From contig JAHWDD010000009.1 in NCBI GenBank assembly GCA_023897205.1, forward strand, positions 1,674,001 to 1,738,000: a stretch of 64,000 nucleotides of DNA. Reading direction: 5' to 3'. Below the pieces are notes generated by a model, which made no database searches, was not told where the DNA came from, and saw only the letters and a list, made by a program, of their open reading frames with translations. The DNA is from Exophiala sp. HKRS030. Lineage: Eukaryota > Ascomycota > Eurotiomycetes > Chaetothyriales > Herpotrichiellaceae. Positions 47,127-58,315 of this stretch are shown in pieces (within the stretch, counting starts at the first letter, position 1; every line of letters begins with the position of its first letter). A program made the translations under genes and the position numbers.

Positions 47127-49010
47127 TCACCCGCTGACCTTTTCCTTTCCGTTGTGAGATGCCATGTGCTCGTCTTCGCTGTCAGATGCGAGATCGTATG
47201 GCTCCGTCTCCATATCCGCCCGTGGACGACTGGAGCGGAGGTTGTCTAGCTCATTCTCATCGAAATCGCCTGCCTCCACGTCTCGTCCTTTCGCAGAGGG
47301 GCCATTCACAAGCGGCACACTTATGTATCCTCGTGACCGTGCCCTTCTCGAACGCCACACCCACCAGCCGAACAAGGCCGCAGCAATCAGCACAATCACA
47401 AGCGCAGCCTCTCCACTGCGATAATATGCCTTGAGCTCCGCGTCTTTCAGTTTGCTCTTCTCATCTTCGATGGCAGCAGTACTGTTGGGGTGGCCACCTA
47501 CACTTGTTTCGCTCCCTGCTTTCTCCCCATCAAGTCGACTATCGGCTGGCGTGCCTCCAATGCTGGCGATGTCCACTCCCATGAATCGATCAAGCATGTC
47601 TCGGCTACGTCTTGGCCAATCGAATGGGACCATATGGCTGGCATTGTAGAACAGCACATATGTCAGGTTTCGTGCTTCTTGATAGATACCTGCAGGCTCG
47701 TCCTCGAAGGTCCATTCACGCTTTGGCGCCCAAACCCCTGGGTTCAGCTCGAATCCTGTACCTCCGGACCATTTCAAATTACCAATCATGTCTTCTGTAC
47801 CAAGGTGATTGCAGATCATGTCTTTGGCGCCACTGAAAAGTAAGATGGGAACACCGGCTTCCATTATACCCGGCAGGAAATCAACACTAGGTTTGGAGTG
47901 ACTAGCTCTGAAAGCGGAAGAAACAGCACCCGAGCACTCTGCCCAGCCCGTTCGTTTGTCTGGGTTGATGTGCAGAGCATCAATGACATCTTGTCGCCGA
48001 AGATAAGGGGTTACTGTGGTCAGATCGGGGGGCCATGCCATTCCACATGACGGCCAGTTGTCCTGCAGCCGGATGTCGTACATGTTGTAGCACTTGCCAT
48101 TTTTCTTGGTCACATCAAGTACCATGGACAGAACAGTCTCACACTGGTTGACATCCACCTTTTCAGTACCACCTGGCTTGCCCAATTCGGCAAGACACTT
48201 CGTCTGTGAAGCCTCGACTTTTTTAGCCTCCTCTGTACCCCCTTGTATGAGTCCCTCCTGGTACGCGAAGGGCAGGTACGATAAGTACTGTTCTTTTGGC
48301 GCAATCCAGCCATTTCCGATCAGGAGGCCTTTAAGGTTCCATTGCTGCTTTCCCTCAGTGCTGGCTCTGGCGTTACGATCGAGAATGGTCCTGGTAATAT
48401 ACGGTATATGCTGACCGGCGTACGACTCCCCAGCAAAGTACAGGTCATCACTCGCATACTCCGGAAAGAGGGCGAACCACTTTTCCATGAATATCAGGAA
48501 TTGATCCGCCATCTCTTGCAGTTCATGTAGATAGCTGTCAGTGTTGACATAGCTGAAGCCTGTTCCCACCGGATTGTCCACAAACAATAAGTTGGCAAAT
48601 TCATCCCACGAGCCTTCATTATATGTTAACTTTCCTCCTTCTTTCACGCGATACGGACCGAGCTCCATCATCGCACCATCCATCGAGCTGCAACCTGGTC
48701 CACCATTGAGCCAGATTACTGTTCGCCGTCGGTCAGCAATGTGTCGGTTCTGGTAATGCCAAAAGAAAAGATGTCCGTTGTGTTCGGGCGTGATCTCGAT
48801 GTGTCTGTTCACATGTTAGGACATGAGTTTGATCCATTTCAAGTCCACCTACCCAGCATGCATTTTCAGCAGCGGTCCATCGGGCTGTCCAGGCAGCGAT
48901 TGTACATAATAGTCAGCTGCGGTCTTCTCGGACCTGACAGAAGAGGCAGTCAACAATATGACAGCCAGTGTACAATGCAGTAGCCGCGTTGCCCATCTTG
49001 AAGCGGACAT
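47127..49010 (-). CDS. KEX1: Pheromone-processing carboxypeptidase Kex1
   Basis: Serine carboxypeptidase (S10) of the late Golgi that trims C-terminal Lys/Arg after Kex2 cleavage. Minus-strand exons 49010-48853 and 48804-47127 join to 611 residues. The chosen start gives a standard signal peptide (basic SASRWATR, then a hydrophobic core [14 protein letters not shown]); ATGs at 49037 and 49046 would add 9 or 12 residues before it. The substrate-binding [10 protein letters not shown], the nucleophile in FAGESYAGQ, the catalytic Asp in LLFSGAKDM and the His in [12 protein letters not shown] are all present. After an acidic, Ser-rich stem a single transmembrane helix follows ([19 protein letters not shown]), then a basic anchor and an acidic cytosolic tail ([10 protein letters not shown]) as in Golgi-retained Kex1. 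Confidence 0.95.
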
Positions 49011-50420
49011 TTGAACAGAATAATCGTAGCCTGCCATGTTGCCCAAGGAGGAGGAGGCGCGGCGGGCAGATGTCTTGCGAAGTAATACTATCGCTCAGCT
49101 AACATTTTCTGACAGACAAGTCGGGTCAGGCAGACAGCGGAATACCAGTCGAAGACCGAAGAGAAGGAAACGTCGAGATCCAGAAGCAAGAAAATAGAGA
49201 AGGAATTATAGATACCTGTATTACAAGAATTGAGGAGACTGCTTTGAGGACTTGGGCCAGATTTCTAGTCAAGAATCCGTAAAAGGATGGAATAGGAAAC
49301 AGACCCCTGTATTCGTGGTGTCCACTGCGCCTAAAATACCCCGTAGCTGCGCCTACCACAAGGAACAGGGAGGCCGTCAATCAGGCACAGCTAGGCGTTC
49401 TAGGCTTTCCTAGTTGGGCGTCTCTGGGCCTGGTCGGTACTTATTAGCGAGTCGCTCTCACTTCCCGTGCGCGCTTAACTTTCCTCAATGGGATGGCGGG
49501 TACGGCGAGTGGCCGCCAACACGCTTCCATGATGTCCTCGCGTGTCCGTGCTGACGTCCTCCTAACGACATATCGTCTTCTCCTGAAACACCATATGCCA
49601 GAACCGTCTTTTCTCAGCACCTTCAAACAGATTTCTCAGATTCCAAGATCGGATATCTCGTTATCCGGCGTAGTTCGACACGCCGATGGAATTCAGGCTC
49701 GTCTCTTGACCCAGCGTGAAATTGTCAAGATATGGAGCTGCATCTCAACTACGCTTGGCGAAAGCAACACCAGACTACATGCCTCGTCGGCAGTGAACCG
49801 TGAGTGAGATCGAGACATTGTTGTTGTGGTCTATGTTTTGATCCATTGATCCGTCGATATGGATGGAATCCGATCCTGTCCTGTACCTCAGTCAAGCTCG
49901 ACAAGGTACCTATATCGGTCTTGAACTTGGACGTGGAGGCAATCTGGTTTTTGTTGCTACAGGTAAACTCCTCCTGTCCTGTTAGGACGAATGGCCAATG
50001 TATGCTTCATCTGAGAAGTCAGGATATTACTCACACCGCCCATATTGTGTACTGCCTCACCTCACAGAGGTTTTCTCTTGCCCGCGTTTTTCTGCCAACC
50101 GGTCTGCAAAATTTTTCTGCATTGCTATTGTCACTTCACTATTCATCTGCAGGTTTTTCACCATGAAGCGACAGAAAACCTCAATAGGGTACAGGAATTC
50201 AATACAACAGGGTTTTCCATTGAAGCGATTTCGAAATTTTCCACGCACAAGTTCTCAAAGCCCCGAGTCTCTTTCTCATCTTTCTCATCCTCTATTCCAT
50301 GATCTTTTTCTATCCATCAAAACTTTTCTTGCAAGAGCGTAACAATCCCATTGCCATTGCCATATTGGAACTCCCTTGAGACATCTTCCTATCACAGTGA
50401 TTGTGTCTTGCTCGCTCCAA
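49011..50420. other. Intergenic region between KEX1 and an unknown gene
   Basis: It includes the KEX1 promoter on the left and the leader of the next gene on the right, where CT-rich sequence (50180-50340) precedes its ATG. One short candidate frame is listed separately. Confidence 0.45.
49493..49807 (+). CDS. Candidate small protein, 104 residues, LYR-like N-terminus
   Basis: An open frame with a helical, basic N-terminal part (RVRADVLLTTYRLLLKHHM) reminiscent of mitochondrial LYR-motif proteins, which begin with a Tyr-Arg helix followed by a hydrophobic run. The key Leu-Tyr-Arg triad reads TYR here, so the match is imperfect. The remainder shows no further family signal, and a stop follows at a potential GTGAGT donor (49799-49804), so the gene could continue by splicing. 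It would be divergent from KEX1 with a shared promoter of about 480 nt. Weak candidate. Confidence 0.3.
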   Translation: MAGTASGRQHASMMSSRVRADVLLTTYRLLLKHHMPEPSFLSTFKQISQIPRSDISLSGVVRHADGIQARLLTQREIVKIWSCISTTLGESNTRLHASSAVNRE

Positions 50421-52642
50421 ATGGCTTGCTCAAAGGAGGCAGGTTCCAACAGAACCCAGCCCTGGACTTCAAACCCTGGGTTGGAAATGCCATTGGCGAG
50501 ACGTACTTCGTGGTACCGCTTTACCTCGGATACTGTTCATGGAAACGACTGTCTCAAGAAGCCCATCAAGCCGGCAAAGTTTGCAACTCTTGAGGACTAT
50601 CTCAACAAGCCACTGCCACTCGAGGACCACCTTGACAAACCACTTCCACCTACCCCAAATCAATCCGTTGATTTGTGGTGTGCAACCAACAAGAATGGCG
50701 AAACCGTCTTTGAGGCTGCTGATGCTGGTGCCCAAGATACTGTCAAGTCCGTCTATGGTAAGTTCCACACACTACAGCCTTGGTTTTCAAACGCTCATTA
50801 TGACCCAGAACAAGCCCGTTGTGACACGCCAATTGGCATGTCTGTTCAGTCCCCCAATGGTGACGCCGACCTACAACATCGTCCTGTCGAAGGTAAATAT
50901 CCCGTTTTCCGCAGAACACTGGCAGTGGCTGAGCATGAAACAGACAAAGTTCCCACCTACCAGTCTCTCAGAAACTTGAGAGATTCGGAGGAGCTCCCAG
51001 ACTACGCCCTTCACGGTCCTTGCGAACTATTGACTAAGCAAGCCACTCCAAAAAAGAGAACCGTCCTCTCGCCAAAGTCACCCAAGGCTAAGCTTCGCTC
51101 GTCCGAACTTGTATTCCGCGACAAACCAGTTGTGCCTTATGGTTCACAATGCCCAGCCAAGTATGTCACTTCGGATGTCGATATATTCGAGCTCTATGTC
51201 ATCAGGGCCAAGATCAAGTCGAAGAAGCGCAAGGTCTGCGAACCGATCGACACAAAGTCCTTCATTGGCTTTTCTGACTCTAATGGTACGTTAATCATGC
51301 AAGTTCGAATGGCTCTTTCTTACGTTTGTCATAGTCTTCGCGTGCAGCCCCGTTCCCTTCAAGAAGCTCCGTACAGACCGACAGGACGACATTGACGTCG
51401 AGGTCGATGGAACAATAGCGTCCATGGATCTTCTTCCACCTTTGGCTCCAGTCCCAGCTCAGACTCCTGTTGTCCATGCCAACTCACCATCTCTTCTTCT
51501 TCCAATCTTTGGTCCACGATCACCATCTGCTAAGTCTACCGACGAGTACTTCCCAATTTTCGCAGACTTCGCTCTAGAATTTTCAGAGGTCCCAACTATT
51601 GTTGCAGGACAAGCAGCTTCGGCTCCAGCACAAGACTTCTCCAACGTCCCAAAGGCAGCTCCGTTCATTCCGGCTCTTGCTCTTCCTCCAGGACTTCTAC
51701 CTCCTAGTCCAGTTCATGGATCTTTCGACCTTGTCGACACCGAACCAATCAGTCCGACCATTGCCTTCTCACGGCTTCCAGTTGGAACATCAGGACCATT
51801 GACTCCAGCCTCCGTTGAGGAGCACTCCATTGTCTTCAAGACTGAACCACTCAGCCCAGTCATTCTCCCAGATATTCCATCTGCTATTCCAGAACTGTCA
51901 TCTCCATCTTCAACTGAAACCTCTGGCACCGTTCAGACAGGACCTCCCAGCCCAAGCACTGTTTTCCCAGACTCTCAACTCGAAAGCGAAGTTGCCCGTC
52001 TTCGAGGTTGGCCTGGCCAATTTGAGAGCTACGAAGTCGGACATATCAATCGTCGTGGTGAGTTTTGGAGACGTGTGTCTTGTCCATTCAAGACACCATT
52101 TTGCTAACTTGTTGCCTACAGCTGCTCGCGCCAATCCACCGGAGATTCAGACCTTTGGCAACCCTGATCACCCCAATGGTGAATTCACCCACGTCAACTT
52201 CTTCGTCGACCCGATTGCCCACCGAGACTACACTTCGGAGCACCTCAAGTCTGTCCGTGTCCGCAAGGTCGCCTTCAGCCACGCCGACTTCGAGACCGAC
52301 AACGCATTGGAGGTGGAAGTTCGCACCGCCGCCGAAGAGGAACTCCGCCGCCGAGCCTACCGCGAGTGTGCCATGGCCCGTCTCCAAGGAGTCTCGGTCG
52401 GCCACCACCGTTACATCGAAGGCGACATGACCATTGCACAGTACGTCGATCGCAAGATGTGTATCTGCTGGGAGGACTGTTGGTGCCAGAAGTTGTGCAC
52501 CATCTACGCCGACGTCAAGTGCCCCTGCCGCCGTTTCATTCGCTTGGGCACTGGCCCGGCCGGTGGTGCCTCGGTCGAGGTTGAGGACCTTGACGACGAG
52601 ATGGCTCTCGCCATCTGGGAGTCAAACAACGTCAAGTTTTGA
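50421..52642 (+). CDS. Unrecognised protein with Pro-rich middle and seven-cysteine cluster
   Basis: I do not recognise this family. Exons 50421-51285, 51335-52057 and 52122-52642 join to 702 residues with good splice sites (GTACGT/ATAG and GTGAGT/ACAG). The N-terminal half is Pro/Lys-rich, with two tandem versions of KPLPLEDHLDKPLPPTP. The middle (about 320-510) is acidic and Pro/Ser-rich and has a motif of the form TEPxSPxI three times (TEPISPTI, TEPLSPVI, TGPPSPST), possible proline-directed kinase sites. The C-terminal 170 residues are compact and look folded, with charged helices (TAAEEELRRRAYREC), and end in Cys643, 645, 649, 651, 655, 663 and 665, spaced CxCx3CxCx3Cx7CxC. This could bind zinc. 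A 51-nt segment (50758-50808) looks like an intron but keeps frame either way. The start is the least certain part; an in-frame ATG exists at 50376. Confidence 0.72.
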
Positions 52643-53351
52643 AGAGACTCCGTAGGGAGTAAAAAAAGACAAAAAAAATTATCACCATGGCCAGGTCGCG
52701 GCCCAAAGCCACCACTACGAAGTCGTTGTATGTAGAAAACAATAGACGTTGACTTAATCTTCGTTTCTTGTCTCATTGAGCACTTTTCTAACTCTCGTAG
52801 CCTTTGGGTCCCATCTCCCACTGTCTTTCCTAGATCTGCCTACCTAGAATGAGTGTTCATCGTGTATGGCGGCTGTCTTGCCCTTCGCTCTGTCTATATC
52901 CTACAGATTGCACATCACCGGAAACGGTATCGTCAGGTCACTGCGGCGCTCCCCTCGACACGGACGCTATCCTACTAAGGTTTCCAACCCGGAGCTTTAA
53001 CGCAGCATATGGTCTGCTTTTTTGTTCGACGTAGAGCGGTCGATTGATGGTACCACACATTTCATTTCGTTTCCACCGGGGAAACATCATCCAATCATTT
53101 GTAGATGCCCATGGTAAGCTGTGGGCTCAAGCCAGGAGAGCGCATTCCCGTGCGCGTCTTCGCAACACCACAAGCTTTTCGTGCCTCCGATTGAGGGATG
53201 AGCCCGTGACCAGATCGCAAACAATACGCATTTTGTCTCCATCGTCCCCAAAAGAGTTCATGAAGCATGCCGATGTTGTCGACGATGCGCTGATATGCCG
53301 CAACGTAATGCGACCGAGAAATTCTCGAATATTTCGTCTATTCATCTCCTT
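52643..53351. other. Convergent intergenic region
   Basis: The unknown plus-strand gene and minus-strand MTR3 both end here. An A-rich stretch at 52661-52679 follows the first stop codon. No other gene seen; frames at 53044-53811 are mostly antisense to MTR3. Confidence 0.55.
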
Positions 53352-54357
53352 TCATCCTGTCATCTCGACCTCTTTCGCACTCTGCCCGGTCAACTTCTTT
53401 GTCGCAATCTGGCTTTGCATCATGGCCTCCATGAGCACCTCCTTCAATACCGTCTGCGCACCGCGAGCAGCTGCGACCGCGCCATCGACCATTTCGTCAA
53501 AACCCGACCCCGGTACGCCTTTGGCTTGTGCCAACCCGGAATCACTGCACCATAGTTCCACGATCTCGTCTCGTGTGGGCAGGTATCCCACTAGGCAACT
53601 TGACAGTACCTTGGTGTGCTCGACGGCGGCAGGATCAAGCACCTTTACAGGCTTCTCGTCCGCACCGGACACGACGACGGAACCCACTCCGGCGGCCAGG
53701 AGGTCCAGGCAATCCACACGTGCATCCGCGAGTGCCGCCATGGCGACATTGATGCACCCGGCCAGCATGTTGAACAGTCCCAGGCCCGAAATCCGGTCCC
53801 CCGTCTCTTGATCGTCTTCTCCCTCCAGAACGGTGACCGCGATGTCGAGGGAGCTCTTCGGCCACCTGTCGGGTATGACCACGCCCTTCAAAGCGTTCTG
53901 CAGGTGCAACCCCAGGTCTTTCTCCGTAGAATCACGAATGTATCCCTGTCTGTTGCGGGTCGCGAACGGCGCAAACTTGACCGACGCGTTCAATTGTAGG
54001 TTGGGTGAAAAGGATGCGGTCCTCGGTAGGGGTTTGGGCCCTTGGACCGAGCAAGATAGTTTGATCGTAGAAGACAAGGACACGAGCGTCGGCTGCACGG
54101 GCTGGCCTTCGAGTTCGAGGTATGCCGACCCGCTGGCCGAGGGGACGACTCCAGTCTGCAAGACTGTACAACATTCGTAAATCAGTATTTTTGTTTTCTT
54201 CCCTTTTGGTTGCGCGAGCAAGAAACGTACATATCTTCCGCAACTCATTATGCCCTCGAAGTCTTTTCTTTTCTGCCTCCACAATTTGGCTCGAAGTCAC
54301 AAACACCGGAGGGCTGGTCGTGCCGGCAGGGCCATTGACGCGCCGTCTGTCAGACAT
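53352..54357 (-). CDS. MTR3: Exosome core subunit Mtr3 (RNase PH-like)
   Basis: Non-catalytic ring subunit of the RNA exosome, which degrades and processes RNA in nucleus and cytoplasm. Minus-strand exons 54357-54231 and 54163-53352 join in frame as ...ELRKI|FLQTGVV..., giving 312 residues. The start MSDRRRVNGPAGTTSPPVF is typical of the fungal protein. The RNase PH fold is visible: a TGVVPSASGSAYLELEG strand near residue 50, a KFAPFATRNRQG-type segment, ending in a helical C-terminus (LKEVLMEAMMQSQIA). The phosphorolytic site residues expected of an active RNase PH are not seen, as usual in Mtr3. Fungal insertions explain the length, greater than the yeast protein. Confidence 0.9.
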
Positions 54358-54885
54358 GGGACCTCAAGTTGGCACAGTAGACGGACAGGCGACCCCATCA
54401 AAGCTGCACAACCTCTGGGAAACGGGCTCGTTTGAAGCCTCGTCAACTTTTGACCTTTTTGGAATTGTCGGACTTTGTTCAGACGTCATTGGCCAGCCTT
54501 GCCAAATTTGACGAAATGTTCTGCTGGTTTATATGCGCGACCGTACTATATACACTACGAGCACTGCGGAGTACATGATCCGGCGGATGACTCTTTGGTG
54601 AGCAAATCTACTCATCAGCACTCATCATCTCAGCATGACTACCTGAGCATTCATACAAAAGCCTATTCGAATGGTGTTGCACGCATCCAGACGAGGATGT
54701 TTCGGTAGAAAGGCTTTACAGGGATATTTTTGAACGATACTACACTCTCGATCATGCTTCTAACCCTCCTTTTCTACCTGATCTGAATGCCTCTTTTTGG
54801 ACCCGACTGTACACGTAGGTACATTGACTCAATTCCTGTTGCGTTCGCAAAACGTTCCTAGCCTGGCATGAAGTTCACCTTTTTT
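54358..54885. other. Intergenic region between MTR3 and a second SDR
   Basis: No gene seen. It includes the MTR3 promoter and the 3' flank of the SDR. A near match to TACGGAGTA lies at 54566. Confidence 0.5.
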
Positions 54886-56064
54886 TCAAATAGCAGCCGG
54901 CGCAACCAACAACTGGCCCCCCTCGGGATGAATGAGTTGATTGTTCAGGAACAAACCACCCTTGCCGACCAGGTACAAGATCGTGGCAGCCATGTCAGCA
55001 TCTCCACCTCCGCGCCCTGTGAAAAATTGACACTGTCAGTCAACTGCTTGCTTTAGAGAACTTTACTGGCGCTCCGTTTTTTTTCACAGGGTCTTCTTAC
55101 CGGCCGGGTTACTCAGTTTCGAACTCAGCTCGCTCTTCTGCGTCTCGTCGCTCTCACCGGTCGTCATTTCGCTTGGGAAGATGCCAGGTGCGATCTGGTT
55201 GACACGGACGCCCGTCTGCGCCAGCGTCGTGGCCAGCATGCGCGTCAAATGCACGAAGCCGGCTTTACTCGACGCGTAGGCGAATTGTCCGTTGCTCGAG
55301 CCCTTCATCAGACCACTGATGGACGTGATGTTGACGATGCTCGACGTATAATCGGGCGTGACGTCGCGTCCTTTCGCCAACAGCGGCAAGAACGCGGCAG
55401 ACATGAAGAACTGGGCCGTGACGTTGGTCTCGAAGGTGTCTTGCCAGTCGGAGACTTCCGACCTGAGCATGTGCTGCGAGATGCTTTCCGCCGATTTCAT
55501 GTCCGGTTCCCCATTCTTGGAGAATTTGGTGTGGCCGTCTCTGGCGATGCCTGCGTTGTTGACGAGCAAATGGACGCCCTTGGGCTCCTTCTTGCCCACC
55601 GAGTCGGCGAGTCGGATACATTCTTCCTTCTTGGTGATGTCCCCCGGTAGAGCGTGGATACTTCCTGGACCCTTGCTGTACTGCTTGACGACGGCGTCGA
55701 GGGCTTCTTCTCGCCGGCCAGTGATGTAGACCTTGGCTCCATTCGTCTGTAAGGCCTGCGCAATCATGAGACCTGGGCTGGTCGTCAGTCAAAGTGACCG
55801 TGATCGTAGTCAATGCACATTCTCCCTTGAGGGCATGGTCCGTCTTTCGCCGGGGGGAAGCAGATTACCGATTCCAGTCCCACCACCTGTCACCACAGCG
55901 ACAACATGAGAGACGTCGAATAGCTTGCTTGCCTGCACATCCTCATTCGAAAGGTGAGAGGTCTTGACAGCCGACATTTTCCGAAAGATTTGTCTAGGTG
56001 GGTGCTTTGGGGTGAACGATTTTATCAGAGGTGTTACGCTGCGGGAGAAAAGAACACGGTTCAT
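54886..56064 (-). CDS. Short-chain dehydrogenase/reductase, 3-oxoacyl-ACP reductase (RhlG)-like
   Basis: Probable NADPH-dependent ketoreductase. Minus-strand exons 56064-55869, 55772-55101 and 55016-54886 join to 332 residues. The cofactor motif TGGGTGIG is near residue 60-66, followed by ITGRR; the NNAGIA motif is at about 137-142, and the catalytic Ser-Tyr-Lys set is ITSISG plus Tyr231 and Lys235 in AYASSK. The ending (GGLFLNNQLIHPEGG) is normal for this branch. The first 30 residues are basic and free of acids (RVLFSRSVTPLIKSF), as in a mitochondrial presequence, and a second ATG at residue 30 (MSAVKTSHLSNEDV) would give a cytosolic form of the usual SDR length. The substrate is unknown. 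A TCACGTGA site lies about 305 nt upstream. Confidence 0.87.
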
Positions 56065-56653
56065 CGTGTGAAGTCAGAGAAATGGACAGGATTGTACAAG
56101 TTGCGCATTTAATGCTGGGCAGGGAAAAGATGAGCTCATTGCCTGGAACACAATACCATAGATGCAATCATGACGTTGACATTGTAAACCCAAACACAAT
56201 ATGCGTGGACTTTTAGTCATGGCAACATTGTATTTTGAGCAAGGGTAAAACAATTTGACAATACTGAGCACTTCAACATGTCTCTGATCATAAATCATAA
56301 CAAGTGTTCAACTACGACGTCGTGCAGTTGTGGTAGGATTGGCCTAGGGAGGGCTCCCTGAATGTCAGTCACGTGAGACCGCCACAGGCATTCCCAAGAT
56401 CGCTATTCACCTCTTGATGACCATCGTCTGTTGAATTTATTTTGCAACATATCCTACTCTCTTATGCAATCACCTGGCAGTGCACATAATGCGGCGGTGA
56501 AGTGCCTAACAATTGCTTTCACGCACGTAGTTCTCGCGTTCTCCACCACGCCCGTAGAGATTACTTCTTTAGGGAAAGCGACTCCTTGCCCAGGTACTTT
56601 AGAATGTACCGTGGAACCAAAGGTACGACTGTATGTCCTTCCGGGTGTTGATA
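56065..56653. other. Intergenic region between SDR and Zn2Cys6 factor genes
   Basis: Both genes are on the minus strand, so this is the SDR promoter plus the 3' flank of the regulator. The open frame at 56431-56694 has no recognisable feature. It contains a TCACGTGA site. Confidence 0.5.
56369..56376. promoter_or_regulatory. TCACGTGA palindrome (bHLH-type site)
   Basis: TCACGTGA is the classic Cbf1-type E-box core. It lies 305 nt upstream of the second SDR's first ATG. Occupancy is inference. Confidence 0.3.
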
Positions 56654-58315
56654 TTATTCACATCCTAAGCAGTGACATTCAATCCGCGGTGTGAGCAGTA
56701 GGATCCCAGAATAGCCACAGTGTCTGAGAACCTTCCTCGATATGGAACAAGTCTCATCGTTGCTCTTCATCGAAGGGTGTGGAGCAAAGGGAAGACTAGC
56801 AGTGCAATGCTCTCCTTCCGCGCCGTATTCACTGAAGGCTGTGTACGCTAGAACGATTCTGCACTCTTCGTTCGAATACACAACTTCATCGAGACGTATC
56901 CGTCTGTGGGGTTGGGGGCCGCCAGATGTCACATCAGCGTTGTTGGAGACCAGCGAGACTGGTTTCTCTTCTTCAATCACAAATCTGGCAATGGTCGTAG
57001 CCATACAACTTGTCCAGACTCGCTCAGCACGGCGCAGGTCATGGAGTATGTGGGCAGCTTGCTGACGCACATGCAAGTGTCGACATTTCGTGGCGATGAG
57101 GAATAATGGTGGGATCAGGCCCAATGATGGCTGAAGTGAAGTCTCTGAGTTGCTGCGCATGATACATTTCGCTGCAAGAAGCCTCTTGATGTGTTCAAGA
57201 ATGGACCAGAACTCGGATTGGTAGTTGTCGTAGATCCACTCATCCCTCTGGCTGAGTGTGTTAAACATGATTTGCGCTACGCTATGATGGACTTGGAGAT
57301 GCAAGAAATCGCATGCAAGTCCGCTTTGTGCACGCAGACTCTGCAATTTGTCGTCGAAAAGCTTGAGCGTGCACAGGATGTACCCTAGTTCGGTGTCTGT
57401 CGAAAGGATATAGGGACAGGTGGCTCGAAATACGGCTTGCAAAAGTGAGGATATCCCGTCAAAGGCATCATTCCAGGTTGAGATAGCCGAAACCCTTTCA
57501 AGTCCATTGACCAATTGATAGTTGGAAAGCAACCCGGAATTGACGGGGGGGAAGTCATCGGTACAAGTCGCCGCGTGAGCGAGAAGTTGGTCGATCATGC
57601 AAGCCAATATCGTTGCCTTGCTCGTCTTATCGATACCAGGAGCGTTCTTGGTGTGGAGGAAATTGTAGGCGTCGAGAACATATTCGTGCGAAGATGTCTG
57701 TCTTCCTGTCCAGATTGCAAGTTCCCTGAGCAAAATACAGTATACAACTGACGTTTCGGCTGCTGTCGCTCGGCCCTGAGCGCTGCTCATGTGCTGCATC
57801 GCTAGCGTCGCATTCCTGATGGCTGAGGGAGGGGATTCCAGGGTGCATCGCTTGTTGACCGTTTCATTGCTTAGCTCGTCCTTCAGAAGTCGAACAAGAG
57901 AGCCGAGGGTGATTAGCACGTGCTTAACAGCTGGATCACTTTCGGCCAATCGAGGAGCCCATTCCGTCCAGAATGGGAGGGAGGTACTTTGAGAAGCCGC
58001 CACGATTCTGGAGCCGGTCTGTACGAAGAAGTCATAGTCAATCCTCTCCTCCCTGCTACATTCGGGATGCTTCAACAGCTTAGGCTCGAATAAGCGGGTC
58101 AAAGGTAATTTGTACCCAGGGCACTGTATACCTAAATTGCCACATTTTCGACAGTGAGGGCGAGCTTCGTCACATTTGACACGCCGCTGTTTGCATTTGA
58201 CGCATCCGCTGAATGTTTTTTGGTGCCATCTACGTTGCCGATCAGGTCGAAAGACGCCGGGCATCGTGGTAGAAAGGGTTCGATGTGTGTCAAGAATTGT
58301 TGTACTAAACGGCAC
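56654..58315 (-). CDS. Zn2Cys6 fungal transcription factor, single exon
   Basis: Probable nuclear DNA-binding regulator of 553 residues without introns. The zinc knuckle has Cys38, 41, 48, 55, 58 and 65 (GCVKCKQRRVKC, then CRKCGNLGIQC), preceded by basic residues that would serve as nuclear signal. The rest is helical, of the type that aligns with the fungal-specific transcription factor domain (for example a stretch RELAIWTGRQ near residue 205 and LDAYNFLHTKNAPGI later), common in regulators of secondary metabolism and catabolism. The ATG at residue 18 (MPGVFRPDRQRRW) is a plausible alternative start and closer to the usual distance from the knuckle. The SDR downstream, on the same strand, is a candidate target. 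Function is unknown. Confidence 0.88.
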   Translation of the reverse strand: MPFSTTILDTHRTLSTTMPGVFRPDRQRRWHQKTFSGCVKCKQRRVKCDEARPHCRKCGNLGIQCPGYKLPLTRLFEPKLLKHPECSREERIDYDFFVQTGSRIVAASQSTSLPFWTEWAPRLAESDPAVKHVLITLGSLVRLLKDELSNETVNKRCTLESPPSAIRNATLAMQHMSSAQGRATAAETSVVYCILLRELAIWTGRQTSSHEYVLDAYNFLHTKNAPGIDKTSKATILACMIDQLLAHAATCTDDFPPVNSGLLSNYQLVNGLERVSAISTWNDAFDGISSLLQAVFRATCPYILSTDTELGYILCTLKLFDDKLQSLRAQSGLACDFLHLQVHHSVAQIMFNTLSQRDEWIYDNYQSEFWSILEHIKRLLAAKCIMRSNSETSLQPSLGLIPPLFLIATKCRHLHVRQQAAHILHDLRRAERVWTSCMATTIARFVIEEEKPVSLVSNNADVTSGGPQPHRRIRLDEVVYSNEECRIVLAYTAFSEYGAEGEHCTASLPFAPHPSMKSNDETCSISRKVLRHCGYSGILLLTPRIECHCLGCE

